Of a stretch of DNA of 64,000 bases, positions 13,160-25,086 are shown piece by piece. Made by a program: the position numbers and the translations under genes. The notes under the pieces were generated by a model, which saw only the letters and a program-made list of their open reading frames with translations, was not told the DNA's origin and did no database searches. Source of the stretch: Hymenochaete sp. R1 (lineage: Eukaryota > Basidiomycota > Agaricomycetes > Hymenochaetales > Hymenochaetaceae). The DNA is taken from contig JAFREE010000056.1 in NCBI GenBank assembly GCA_019400425.1, positions 62,001-126,000 of the forward strand, in the 5' to 3' direction. Numbering within the stretch: position 1 is the first letter of the stretch; each line of letters starts with the position of its first letter.

Positions 13160-16100
13160 ATGAACGAGTTGACGCTCTCGAAGAGCATAATATTCGCCCT
13201 CCTTGCGTCATGGGTCTCTGCTATCCCAACCCAGTTCCCGTTAAGCATTCCTGACGCTACTGAGGAGCTCCTCCATCCTAATGATATTGACATCGGTACG
13301 TCTCCTTGCCCCTTTATGCTACTCCGTGAGATTCTGACGATACGATATGAACGCCTATGACCAGACCAAGCCCCTATCGACCTCCCGCTCTCGAGCGCGA
13401 GACGCGCAGGCGGACTTAAAGGCCGGTTCTTGCACCTGACGGACATGCACCCGGACAAGTATGTGCGTCCGGACGCATCCATGTCCACAGCTTGCCATCG
13501 TCGGAAACCGAAGAAGGAGAAGGAGAGGAGCGGGTGGTTCGGGCTACCTTACGGGTGAGTCTCTCTTCCTGTGGCTTTGGTCCGACTAGGAAACGGCGGA
13601 TGGCGTTAATATTCATTTCTGGGTTCCCGTTCTTTTCGGAAATTGGCGTTGCCTTGTGTGAACTCGCGGAACCTGACCTGATGGGCTTGTTTGCTTGTCT
13701 TCGAATGAATAGGGACTGTGATTCGCCGCTCACACTGACCAACCTCACGCTTGACTTCATTGAGAAGCACTGGGCGGACGAAGTCGACTTTGTCGTTTGT
13801 GAGTTATCCGGGATGTTCAGCTACGTGACTTTGAAGGTACTTACCTCCCGCTACTATTACCTATTACCAGGGACAGGAGATAGCGTTAGGTTCGTGCATA
13901 CAGGCCCGTGTCGTAACGCTAGACGTTCACTTACTCGTGAATGTGCTAGGCATGACAATGACCGCGAAATCCCTCGCACTCCTGCGGAGATATATGAACT
14001 CAATCGTGAGATGGTCAAAAGGATGAAGCAGATATTCACTTCTCGCGGTATACCCGTTGTCCCATCTTTAGGTTCGTTTACTCGATTATAAAATGTTCAG
14101 AGTATATTGACGTTTTATTCTAGGAAATAATGACGTATGGCGTGAGTAGCTGCTTGATTCGCTATATGAGTAATTGAAACTCACCTATCTGCTTTGACTA
14201 ACTGTCTCTAGCTCATGTAAGATTTGATTTTTCTGCGGTTTCATGACTCCCTGAAATCAACATTCACAGAATATTATGTATCCTGGTAATGCATACTTGG
14301 ACCCCAAGTTCCAAGTCAAAGCTAGACTAATCACCGACATCATTGCAGGTCCCAACAGCATCACCAACGAATACGCAAGGTGCGTCTTCACTGTTGCCAA
14401 CACCGGCTACTTACCCGGATCTGCGATTGAGCTGATTTCCGATTGTCCATTTTAGCATCTGGCGCTCGTTTATACCCTTTGAGAGCTTTCAAGTGTTCCA
14501 ACGAGGAGGATATTTCTCGGTTGATGTGATCCCAGATCAAGTTGCTGTGATCAGTTTGAACACCATGTATTTCTATGATTCGAACAAAGGTCAGTTCATC
14601 TTCGCTTTTCTCGGTCGAACATCTTTGTTCTACCGCTAGCAGGTCATACGCAGACGCTGTTACGATTTCAAGTGTATTCTCCGAGTATTAGGGGGAAGCA
14701 AGCACAGCACATCTGATGAGGTTCCGTGCGTGCGCTCATCTTTTCTGGGCGCATTCCCATGTGCGGAAGCAATTCAGAAGCAATTTTGATCATCAGCCAA
14801 TAGCTATGGCGCATATTCTTCTTCGAGAAATGGATATGTCCTTCACAGGCGTTCCAGCCGCCCATCAGTGTACATCGCTGCTACGTAGCTGTGCCTCGCA
14901 GTCAGCCATCATGACCTCCGAGACCCCAGTACTGTTTATTTCAGGACTCTTCCTTTTCACATATGCCTCGCTTTTCACACACGACTTGAACTGACCTTTG
15001 TCTTGGCAATGTATACTTCTCGTCGGATTGGTCCTTTCAATCTCGAATCTGAATCCCGTCCGTTTCGTAACATTGGCGCACTCCGGCCGTCGCCGTGGCA
15101 ACGACACCCGCTCCACTTTTCTGCCGTTCCGCATTCTTGTCCGACCATATGGACCCACAACCTTCTTCGGAATGGACCACTCACGCTCTGACGCTGGCGC
15201 TGGCGTACTGCAGCCGTCGGAGGATGCGAGTATGGCGACAAAGATGACCCAGGAAATCTGGAGATGGACTGGCTGGAGGTACAGCTCGACAGGTATCGCG
15301 AGCGGAACATGCAGGTCAGTGATAATTCTCTTCTCCCGCATCTCTCGACACTGACACGCGCTAACCCTCGGAATCTTCTCTCCTCAATCAACATAAAAAC
15401 CATCTGGTCCTCTTTGATTTCAATGCATTTGATGATGATCACGATAATGAACGGAATTTGACACGGGACCAACTCAATCGGGATGGACCTTTTTGACCTC
15501 GGTCTCGACGCTGCATCCACGTTTTGCGTCTTCCGGTTGCACCGTCTCGGTTGCTTGGATGCGGCTTCGCGCACGCCCTTTCCGCCTTGACGACAATGAC
15601 TACGACAACGACGCTGCTGACGTCCCGGCGGTGCCTCGACATTGCGGTTCTTGTTTGTGGAACGAACTGTATGTATTGATGCTTTTCGTCGTCCCCTCTG
15701 ACAACATCGGTCACCTGGTCGGGGTTATGGAATGCGACGTGGCTGATAGGTGTGGCTCATTGGACATGTCCCACCATCACCCGGAAACTACTTCCCTGGA
15801 TGCGTACGTCTTTTTCTCTTCGTGATCTTGTTGGTGATAGAGTAATTAGTGGGATTGGGTCTGACGGCATGCTGGGGGCCCCCCCCCCCCCCCCTCTCCC
15901 TTTCTTTGTTTGGTTCTGTCGGACGACGGTGTTGATGGTGGATCCCTCGGTGGCGAACGCGATGCTCAGTTTGTACGCTATGCCGACCTATCACTTCGAT
16001 ATCAAGATACGCTGTTGGGACATCTTTATGGCGTGAGTAATTTCCTCAACCAAATCATTTTGAAATGGAATGGAAGTGGAAGAGTGGCGGTCGTAGAACG

Positions 16101-17612
16101 AGAGTGCTATGGTGCGTTCTGTGCTGGTGCTGTCTGTGTAATGCGCGAAAGGGTAGCCACCCTGCTGGGACCCCTGCAGAGCACCTGATTGAGCCTCATC
16201 CATCGCCTTCACGATCGAGTGTCTAAAACTCTAATATAAATATGAATCATCTCAAATTCAAGTCGACGGCCCGAATATTTTACTTCCGGGGACTTTTCTG
16301 GCCGAGACATCATTGTTTCTCATCACGCTGACTTGAACTTTGATTTTTTGTTTTAGCACATGAATGTGGACCACGTGAGTGAATACTTTCTGATTCTCAT
16401 GAGTGAATGAATGAATGAATGAATGAATAACATGCGTGGAATTTGCGTTTTCTTTTTGCGACCGTGCACTTCTAGTTTTTCTTTCTGCAGTACGAGGACA
16501 CGATCCTTCCGAGGGAAGAAGAGGAAGAGGTAGAGGTAGAAGAGGCCGAGGCCGATGGTCGCACGCCCCGCACCAGAAGAAGATCCCGCATTGATGCGCC
16601 GGGACGAAAGACGGACAGGGAAGCCAGCAGCCACTCTTCGCTGGCCGAAACGCTTCTGGAGGACTTTGCGGATTTGCCGAAGAAGGCGAAGACGGACGTG
16701 GGCGAGTTCGCCGTCATCAACGTTGGGCCGTCCGTGGTGCCGAATCCGTACGTGCCGACGTTCAGGGTGTTTGCGTTCAATGTGACGGGCGATAAGTACA
16801 TACAGGCCGAGTCCGAGTTTGAGTCTGAGTCTGAGTCCGAGTCCGCAGTCGTTGCCGACGATGGCGAGCGTGAGCGCTCGCGCGGGTCAGAAGACGGGAT
16901 TGAAGAATTTGAAGGAGGTGGCGGGGAGGTGCAGACGCGCATGCGCGATCACGGACACAAGCACCCTGATCGCGGGAAAGAAAAGGTGGATTGCAAGAAG
17001 AAGACGAATAAAGATACATGGGCTTGCCGGCCTCGGAAAGCTCACCACGCGAGCAAGCACTCGCCGAGCCGGACGAACCGACTCTGGAGCCCGTTAGGGT
17101 ACGCTCAAGTGAGTTCCTGTTTTGATGATATGTATACATTGTTCTTCTCCTGCTCTTTTCCAGAAGGCACTCGCTGTCTGACGGGGAAGACAGGGCGGGC
17201 AAATGGGAGAGGAGAAAGCTGATTGATTGGTTCTCTTTTTTGTTTTCTTTTTCTTTCCTTCTTTCTTTCTCGTGTGCAGTATTGGCTTCCGGGCCTGGAA
17301 GACGCAGGGAAGAACAGCAAGCCGAAGTTCAGTTTGGAGTACACGACGTTCAGCCGAGAGGGACTTCACCCGCCGGCGCCAGGGCGGATGCCGATCCCGC
17401 TGAAGGAGTTGCCCAAGTCACTGCGTGGAGGTGAGGGGTCGGAGGAGGGGGATATGAAAGGGAAGAAGGGGAAGAAGTACGTGCCGTACGGGATGGGTGA
17501 CCTGACGATCAAGGAGTGGCTGAAGCTCGGAAGGCAGCTTGGACGGGGGAAAGAGAAAAAGATACGATCTGAGTTCAGGCGGTTCATGTACCAGGGAGGA
17601 GGGGATGTGTAG
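13160..17612 (+). CDS. PPN1: Endopolyphosphatase (calcineurin-like metallophosphatase)
   Basis: Predicted vacuolar enzyme that cuts inorganic polyphosphate chains internally. Sixteen exons: 13160-13295, 13365-13554, 13713-13798, 13871-13889, 13950-14071, 14124-14141, 14212-14216, 14270-14285, 14349-14379, 14456-14589, 15214-15314, 15750-15803, 15970-16032, 16357-16374, 16476-17108, 17280-17612. They sum to 1959 nt (652 residues), close to the 674 of the yeast enzyme. The N-terminus (LSKSIIFALLASWVSA) is a signal peptide or signal anchor. Metallophosphatase motifs appear in order: LTDMHPD, WTGDSVRHDND, LGNNDVWPHN, WLIGHVPPSPGNYFPGC and GHMNVDHFF. A long acidic, Glu/Ser-rich insert (around 16500-16990) precedes the conserved C-terminal exon (YWLPGLEDA, FSLEYTTF). 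Exon 7 has only 5 nt yet encodes part of the conserved WPHN. Three introns (10, 11, 13) are unusually long. Confidence 0.93.
15874..15894. repeat. G5C16 homopolymer tract in a PPN1 intron
   Basis: Five G followed by about sixteen C, inside the intron 15804-15969. Likely to vary in length between isolates and to cause sequencing errors. It does not touch coding sequence in this model. Confidence 0.85.
16402..16428 (+). repeat. Tetranucleotide microsatellite (TGAA)n in a PPN1 intron
   Basis: About six tandem copies of TGAA within the intron 16375-16475, just before the exon that encodes FFLQYED. A simple sequence repeat with no coding effect. Confidence 0.85.
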
Positions 17613-18168
17613 AATATTTATTGGGATGTGTATGTGTATGTGTGTGTGATGTAAATGTGGACTATCCGAGTGACTGGGGGGCTGGGACTGGGACTGGGGG
17701 GTTAGAGAATATAATATATATAAAAAGGAAGAGAGAGGGAGAGAGTTGAGAGTTGGTTGCCTTGACGATTGCGATTCCTGTTTAGCCTTGCCTTGGAACA
17801 GCCCTTCACTCACTCACTCCTCAACTTCGTTATTACTGCCTCTCTCTCTCTTTCTCTCTCTTTCTCTCTCTTTCATCCCATCCATCCCCATATCCCCTCT
17901 CTTCTCTTCTCCAGCTAGTCAGAGTCAGTGAGCTCCAGTCTGGCACTGTTTCACTCATCTGCTCTAGCCGTTCTCACGCTCTAACCCACTCGCTCTTTGG
18001 CTTTTCCCTTTTAAACTTTATTTTGCTGCTTCACTTTTTTCTCTCCACTTTTGCCCGGCTGGTCCGCAACAATCGTTTCCTCGCTCTTGCTTCATACCCC
18101 ATCTCCTACCATCGTTTGAGAAAGAAAGAGGAAAGAAAAAAGAAGAAGAGGAGAATATCAATCACGGG
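17613..18168. other. Intergenic: PPN1 3' end and RFX promoter
   Basis: Contains a TG-rich 3' flank (17620-17650), an A/T-rich stretch at 17707-17726, and a long pyrimidine tract of CTCT/TTCT units around 17838-17875 that is typical of fungal promoters. No gene seen. Confidence 0.6.
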
Positions 18169-21100
18169 ATGGACGCTGGAGGCCTTGATATGCTGACCTC
18201 GTCGACGCTCGATTTCCTTCCGCATCACACGCGCTCGAATTCAATCAGCTCGCACTCTTCCCACTCATCCTCTCGCCCTCACTCCGCCCACAACAATAAC
18301 AACAACGACATCCTCTCCTCTTCCTCCTTCAACGCCCTCAACGCCCCTCAAGATATCTTCAGCACGCCCTACGCGTCAATAGGTGGTCCCAGGAGCTCGT
18401 CTTCCGCTTCCAACTTCTCATCAGAACTCGTCTCTCCCGCAGATAGCCCCCCAACGCACAACCTGGCACACCCATCCCTCAAACCTTCCGGCGCCAGCGC
18501 CCTCCGGCACCAGCACATCCGTGCCAGGCCCTCCGTCGCCTCCGCTCCGTACCCGAGGGATGTAGAGAGCGCCTACTCGTCTTCATCAGAAAACGAAGAC
18601 ATGTCCCTCTACTTCTCGAACCCCTCCCCGCCCGATTACACCAACATGTACCTCCCCACGCACCTGGGCGGCGGGAACCCGCATCTCCAGCAGCACCAGC
18701 ACATGCACCAGGGGATGCACGGAGGAATGGGAGGCAACCCTGCGGCGGCGCATGCAAGCCAAGAGGCGTTCGTGGCTGCGGGTCAGTTTGGGAGGATGAC
18801 TTTGGGTCCGGACCATGCGCTCGAGCAGCTTGCGGCCAACGTTCGAGCCGCCACGACGACGAGCGCATCGGATCGTGCTAAACAGATTTTCGTCCAGGCC
18901 TGGTGAGTTTTTTTGATGCTTCTTTTTTTGTCTTTCAGTCAGTTCTGTATTTGTTTCTGGAACTTTATTTTGCTGCTTGGCTTTCTTCGGGCGTGCGCGG
19001 ATGAAGTGAGAGCTCTGCTTTACCACGCGCGCTTTCCCCCTTTGTCCCTTCCTCCTTTGCCTCTGATGATCATCCCTCGTCATCCCTTTCTTTCATCGGC
19101 ACGGCATCATCTGTTTTTCTAAAACGTGATCTTCATAGGCTCAACGCAAACTACGCTCCGTACCCGGACGGTAACGTTCCTCGGCAGGGGCTTTACTTCT
19201 CTTATCGTCGTGTATGCGACCAGTATGGCATACCGCACATCAATACTGCGACATTGGGCAAAGCCATTCGTCTGTGTTTTCCCACCATCAAGACACGGAG
19301 GCTGGGAGTGAGAGGAAATAGCAAATATCACTGTGAGTATCCAAATACGGCGATCGGCTCAAAACAGATGATGTATTGATGTGGTTTGGCGATGTCTCTT
19401 ATTAACAGATTGTGGAATACGACCAACGACATCGACTGAGATCGAGTGGTTGCAGGATTATGTGCGCAAATCGAACAACGCTGCCGCAGTAAGCGCTGCA
19501 AACAAGGGCGATGGGAACTCGAAGGCAGGAGGGGGTGAGGATCAGTCGGAAGAAGACGATGATGACGAAGGGAGCGAGGGGGCCGTTCCGTCCACTTCGG
19601 GATCTAAACGAAACTCACTCACGATTAACAACGGGATGAAGAGCCCGACATTATTCCAGATGGACACGGACAAAACACCAACGACGAATACTTTGCTGTC
19701 TCAAGCGCAAGCTTCGGCGGCTCAGAGGACCAACTTCCATGCGCAGGCGACTATTCGCAGGCACAACCTCGCAGGTGAGACGTTACCTCCGCGGCCCCAG
19801 TCCCAGCAAGGAATGGGAGCAGCGGCATTCATGGGTGCCGCACCCGTGCGTCCCGCACGCTCACTCCCAGGCTTCCCAGATATCGAAGAAGCGCTGGGTG
19901 CGGCGGATCCGAGCAGCCCGCATGGGCTTGCGGCGCGCGAGGTGTGGAAGTGGTTTGAAGAACATCTCGATACGCTGCTCGACGCTGTTCGCAACTACCG
20001 GTTCGATCAATTTGAGATGTGTTTGAGGGGGTTCTGGGGGAGCTTGCAGGGGGATCATCGGGAGGTGTGCCACGCGCCTGCTGTGGCGGGTTTGATGGCA
20101 AAGGCAGATGCGTTGGTTTACAACGTCAGTTTTTTTCTTCTTTTTGTCCTTGTCTTCTTTTTCCTTCCCCTTCGTCTCATGGGCCATGCACGACCTGGAC
20201 GAGATCTTTTGTCATTCTTGTCTTGGGCTTACGGGGTCTTCATGAGCTTCATTGATAACATATACATATACTGACCCGTCTTGTCTTTTTCATTGACCTC
20301 GATTAGGAAATTCTGGAGATCTTGAGATCCCAAATGTTATCGTCCATCCCTCCTCAGGCACTGAGCGGCCTCAGACAGCTGGCGGACAAGATGGAAAAGG
20401 TTCTCCTTATGGCACTTGAAAACTACGGCAATACTTTTGTCGAGCCCAAAGTCGAACTCGGCGCTCGTTTCGGACATCTTGTTTGTGAGTCCATTCTTTT
20501 CCTCTTTCGGTCTTTTTAGAGATCTGCAGTCTAATTTTGTTTTGCTTCCGAAGTGCGCTTCCTGGACATTTTCCAAGTCACGCAAGCGCTGACCACCGTC
20601 CTCACGAACCCCAAGCAACTAGCAGACATGCGCCGATCGTGGCAAAACATCGATTTCGAGTCCGTTCGGAACCAGTCGGCGCTGGTGTGTAACTGCCGGC
20701 ACGAAGACCTCGTTCAGCTCCTCGAGGTCGACTTTGTGCAGCTGCTGAATGATCTGTCGAAGAGCACGGAGCCGGTGGGAGAGGTGATGGTGTGGGCGGA
20801 TCATGTTTGTGAGAGGCTTATGGGTGGTGGGCAGAGGGCTGGGATGCATGGTGTCGAAGAGCGTTCGACGCTTTCGTCGAGGAGCATTCTTATTCGTTGG
20901 GGATATGTGACGAGTCAAATAATGCGCGATCTGGTGAGTCCTGAGCAAGATAGTCAGGTGGTGACAGTTGCTCAAGTAGATTTCTTCTTTAGACTATACG
21001 GAGTGATCCTGCCTTTGGAGCCTTCCAGATCCTCAAGTTGTTCCTTGAGTGCGCCTTCATTTTACCTTCAATCCGAGTATAACGCTGATCTCACCTCCAT

Positions 21101-21646
21101 TTGTCATTTCACAGTGACTGGATTGCGCTTAATGTACTTCGCAGTGTTGCGCTTTCGACCAACTCAGTCGCAGCCTCAGTTGAACCCGTCATCCAGCAAC
21201 AATTCTTCACACCAGCGTCGATTCATGGTCAAGACCTTTTTGCATCCTCCGCTGGCTCTCAACACTCAAATGCTGGAGGCGTCCTCGGCGAGACTCCTAC
21301 GACCTCAAGCATGCTCGCTGCTCTCCATGACAGCGTCAGCTTCGACGCAGGAGCCTTCGACATGAACTCGTTTGTAAACCCATCTGGCGGGGCGCACGAC
21401 GTCACGGTCTCCTCGATGCCAGGGCATACGGGTTCGATGTTCTCCGACTTCATGGGGAGCGGAGGGGCAGGTGCTTTTGATGTCGGCGTCGGTGCGTTTG
21501 GGCCGCAGGATCTGGGTGCGTTGAACGATGCGGCGAGCGTGCATTCTCAGGGGAGCGAACATTCGCACTCGGGCTCTGCGGTGCACTCGCAGCATGGCTC
21601 GCCTGAGGCAGGGTTGGGTGTGAAGGACGAGACTGCGCCTCAATAG
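18169..21646 (+). CDS. RFX-family transcription factor
   Basis: DNA-binding regulator with the winged-helix RFX domain. The yeast relative Crt1/Rfx1 represses DNA-damage genes, and other fungal RFX proteins link to cell cycle and morphology; the role here is inferred. Exons 18169-18902, 19139-19332, 19409-20124, 20307-20484, 20554-20933, 20993-21048 and 21115-21646 sum to 2790 nt (929 residues). The N-terminus is Ser/His/Asn-rich and disordered. The RFX domain lies at about residues 245-325: WLNANYAPYPDGNVPRQGLY, then FSYRRVCDQYGIPHINTATL, GKAIRLCFPTIKTRRLGVRG and NSKYHYCGIRP. An acidic Glu/Asp stretch follows, then the conserved RFX C-terminal helical part (MRRSWQNIDFESV, LLEVDFVQLLNDL, IRSDPAFGAFQILKLFLDDW). 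The tail is Gly/Ser/His-rich. Intact, with good splice sites. Confidence 0.95.
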
Positions 21647-22350
21647 GGGAAAGGAATAGTCTCCCCGGCCATTCCTTTTCCTGGTTTCCTGCTCGCGTTC
21701 GCGTTCGGTCTACTTTTTTGTATAAGCCCGACCCGTTTTTCTCGATTCCCGTCTCGTAAATGCCACGTCAACTGCGTTCGTGTGTTCTTACTCTTAAAGC
21801 CCCTTCTCTGCCTTGGTGATCTAATCGGGACCCTTTCATCCTATCCTCTATCGCTTTCTTTTGCTCTTCCCCTTTGCCCCATTCTGTCGTACATACGTAT
21901 CGTATCTCCGTCCGTCCGTCCATCCCTCCCTATATCCTCTGCAGAACTTTTGTTTCGGTCTTCTTACCCCTCCTCGTCCCGCTCCCGCTCCCTGTGTCTA
22001 ACGCGCCCCCAATTTTGTATTTGCCATCTCCATTCACTAAGCGCCCATAGTGCATAGTGCTAGTGTTCGTGTGTCTTTCCCAACCCCCCCACCCCACCGC
22101 AAGCCCTGCATCTCTCGCAGTCGCTCCTGTACACGTACACCACCAAATACGAAAATTCAATCCGATCCTTTCTGCCTCCTCTCTTTTTTTTCTCTTTTTC
22201 CTTGTCCTCAGCTCACCTCAACTCACGTTTGAGTGTCCGTTCGGTCCGGTGCTTTTGCTGTTTATATATCACCGCGCTCAGGCTCTGAGTAGCAGTAGCT
22301 TATTCCTTCTTTCCGTCTTAGTTCCTTACTCTCGCCTTCTCCTTTGGTCT

Positions 22351-22364
22351 CCCCCCCCCCCCCC
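22351..22364 (+). repeat. C14 homopolymer
   Basis: Fourteen consecutive C bases between two pyrimidine-rich stretches. Length is likely to be unstable. Confidence 0.9.
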
Positions 22365-22416
22365 ACCTTCTTCCTTCTCCCTTTTGCCGTGACTCAAGGG
22401 ACTGGTGACTCAAGGG

Positions 22417-22449
22417 GTGGGATGGGATGGGATGGGATGGGATGGGATG
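22417..22449 (+). repeat. Pentanucleotide repeat (GGGAT)n
   Basis: Six head-to-tail TGGGA/GGGAT units. Four or more GGG runs spaced by two bases could fold into a G-quadruplex. Not telomeric in context, because it is flanked by unique sequence and housekeeping genes. Confidence 0.85.
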
Positions 22450-23308
22450 TCGGATTCTCGACCGTGTCTGCGTCTACGTATAAAAGTAGTTCTTACGCTT
22501 GCTTGCTTGTTTGTTTGTCTCCCCATTGACCTCAGGCTGTTCACGTACATAATTTATATCCTTTTTTTCTGATTTTCTTTCTTCCACTCGATTATTTCCG
22601 GACCCAGACGTGCCAGTGAGCTCCAGATTCGGTTTTTCGGTTTCCTACTCACATTCATGTGCCACTGGCCGCCTGAGGGCGTGTGCTTGAACTTCGCATC
22701 TTGAACGAAAGACTGATGCGCACACTGGCACTGGTATATTGTCTGTCGTCTTACATGCGGGAAGGGCTGAAATGAGATCTTATTATAAGGAATGAGCACT
22801 CCCGTTCTGATACAACGTTCCCCCTCGTCCTTCACCTTCATCCACCACTTTCCTCTTCACTTATACTTCCCCTGGCTCGCTTTTTCGCTACACACAAGAG
22901 GCCAGCAGTACAAGCTCTGGACGCCTGAGAGGTCGATCAAGGACCTCGAGTCCATGGGACGAACCTATCACTGTCTTGTTAACCGTAATACATGCTTTGA
23001 TTCCACACCTGCCAGTGCCAGTGTAACACGCATGTCTGACATTGGCAGTACTACCGGCGAACTTCACAAGCAAACCAACAAATTCTAGCGGACGTGAATT
23101 ATTCTCCATATGGTTAGCACTACTACCGATGCGTACCAGTAGCTATCGATTACATCAACCCACTTTGTAAGTTGGTACTAGTATGCGCAGCACTAGAACT
23201 TGAAGTATCCTGCTACTACCCTTTCCTCTCCTTACTGAGTACCAGACTGTTAAGCTGCTAGTCTTCTTCAAGGTACCTACCTACTTCCCGGAAATCGTCC
23301 CATCTTCA

Positions 23309-24126
23309 ATGTCCACACGCTCAACAGCTACGGGCAGCTCGGGACATAGTGGCCGTAAAAGACCTGCTCAGGCTGCCCCAAATGATGCCGAGAGACCTCC
23401 GAAGACGCAGAAGCCCAAGCATGTCAACATTGACTTCGTCCCAAAGCTAGAGGATATGGTGCGAAGGGCGAGGGAAAGCCTCTCGGAAAAGATACAGCGG
23501 TTTGAAAAGACGGAAAAAGACGCGACAAGTCAGAGGCAGAGACAACGGTGTGGAAAATCAAAATTCGCAAAGAGATCGCGATAGCAAAGGCGATTCTCCG
23601 CGTTGATAGGGAGGACAAGAGTAGTGCGACTCCTGTCGACAAGAAGAAAAAGTTACAGAGAAATCGCTCGAAGCAGAAGACTTTGGATACACATTCCGAG
23701 AAGATCCATACACTTTTCGAGAACGGAAGGCAGGATCGTCTTCGCGAATGGATAGAGAGCACGGGATCTGGCGAGAGCCTTGAAGCGTTGGACAATACTA
23801 TTAATGTCCTCATCAGTATGTCTGACGCGCAGTTCAAGGAGGCGAATCGTTCCTATTCTCAGTATTCTGATGTGCACGAGCAGCTCAGAGCTGACGCGAT
23901 CCAGTTGTTCGATTCTCTCGAGGCGCCACTGGACGCCGGTAATCAGCCATTCGTCCCAATAGAGTCTCAGCAAGCGACAACCGTGAACGACGTACAAAAT
24001 GCCATCCTCGCAGACGCCTACCTGGTCGACATCATCAAATTCCTTCGTGAAAGCACGAGAGAGTTCGACAAAGCATGCCAGGAACTAAAGGAGGAAGGCT
24101 ATGAACCTAGGCCATGGAAAGGCTAG
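23309..24126 (+). pseudogene. Broken paralogue of the unknown gene at 25087
   Basis: Tandem, same-strand relative of the gene at 25087-26136. The start resembles it: a Ser/Thr/Lys-rich opening, then VRRARESLSEKIQRFEKTEKD, parallel to VRRANENLTQKMVRFEKTEMD. After that point, near 23535, about 150 nt present in the paralogue are missing and the frame shifts. The first frame reaches a stop at 23582. The rest of the protein continues in another frame to 24126 (SEKIHTLFENGRQDRLREWI; VLISMSDAQFKEA; YLVDIIKFLRESTREFDKA), again matching the paralogue. A 44-nt intron (gtcaga..aaag) could in principle rejoin the frames but would remove sequence that is coding in the paralogue. Function unknown. Confidence 0.65.
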
Positions 24127-25086
24127 CAACCATATATAACGAGGCCGAGAGCTTGAGTCTCTACTACTAGCAGGGACCGCTGGTATGGAAGCACAGACTT
24201 TGTCATGTTCCTAGTTTAGCTCTGTATCTGCAGAATAAAATATTTCTTGCCTTTTGGATATTTCCCGTCGGACCAGCGTAGACCACTGAAACCGGAACCA
24301 TTGATCCTTTTGATTTCGCATGATTGAACGGCCGAACGCAACTTTGGGCGCAACTCATATTCGAGGAAATCCTATAAGTTGGGATTAGTCTTACGTTTCG
24401 CATACTTAACTGATATGCTTGCCTAATGGTAGAAGTCGTGATAAGATCATAAGACGACCATCTCCTCGATGGAAATGACCTTGTATACCGGGTGTTCGTG
24501 CCTCTGATAATCTAAAGTTTCACAAAGGAAATTATAAAATCATAAAAGAAAGGAGGAGTCACCGGCAAGGGCCCGACTCGGATCTCTACGTCATTTGCTG
24601 AGTTTGCTACGACGTTGAAATTTGCGTCTTCGTTTTCTAGACCAGACCTTTCAACCAACCACTCTCCCCTCGTTATTGCGCACAAGTGAGCAACATTGTC
24701 TCCTCATGATGCCTTCTACTTTGAAAGAGTAACAGTTGCCGATGAACCGCTCGAAATCGAAGGGAAGAGTCCGTAACTTTGCTCCTCAGCAACAATGTCC
24801 GTCAATGGGCCTGAAGGCTGGAAAGCAAAGGAAGCACAATAAAGTAAGTACAGTTATGTGTCTTCGCCATGAGCGGTATATCCGCTTCAACGATACAACA
24901 ATAGAATTGTCAGCAAGTTTAATCAATATATTGTAACTTACGTTAGTTGTCGTTCTGGTATTTGAAGCGGCATGTAGTTTCATATCTCCTCCTCCCTCCT
25001 CACCCTCCTTCTTCCCCTCATTCTCTTTCTTTCGTTTACCCCGCGTTTACATCTTCCATACACTTTCCCAATACCTCTTATCCCTC
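24127..25086. other. Intergenic between the tandem unknown pair
   Basis: About 1 kb with no supported gene. The last 130 bp are pyrimidine-rich (promoter-like) before the ATG at 25087. Confidence 0.5.

Larger units (their letters stand above)
21647..23308. other. Intergenic region with simple repeats
   Basis: About 1.7 kb downstream of RFX. No gene could be supported. It holds a C14 run, a GGGAT tandem repeat and CT-rich stretches. Short open frames on both strands around 22554-23088 overlap each other and have no recognisable domain. Confidence 0.5.

Noticed and set aside
14716..15574. Frames inside PPN1 introns
   Set aside because: They lie in introns defined by conserved flanking exons (NK/AVGGCEYG and NMQ/VWLIGHVPP) and have no recognisable protein.
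15750..15803. Loss of the catalytic GHVPP motif from PPN1
   Set aside because: First seemed missing between the long introns, but a 54-nt exon encodes WLIGHVPPSPGNYFPGC in phase, so the enzyme looks intact.
16777..17202. Long minus-strand frame opposite the PPN1 acidic insert
   Set aside because: Shadow of the Glu/Ser-rich coding repeat; no independent signals.
22417..22449. GGGAT repeat as a telomere remnant
   Set aside because: Unit differs from the TTAGGG of most fungi and it sits between unique gene regions.
22554..23088. Opposite-strand frames with a Cys/His-containing segment (QCQCAHQSF)
   Set aside because: Spacing of Cys and His does not fit a zinc-finger class and the two strands overlap; no support.
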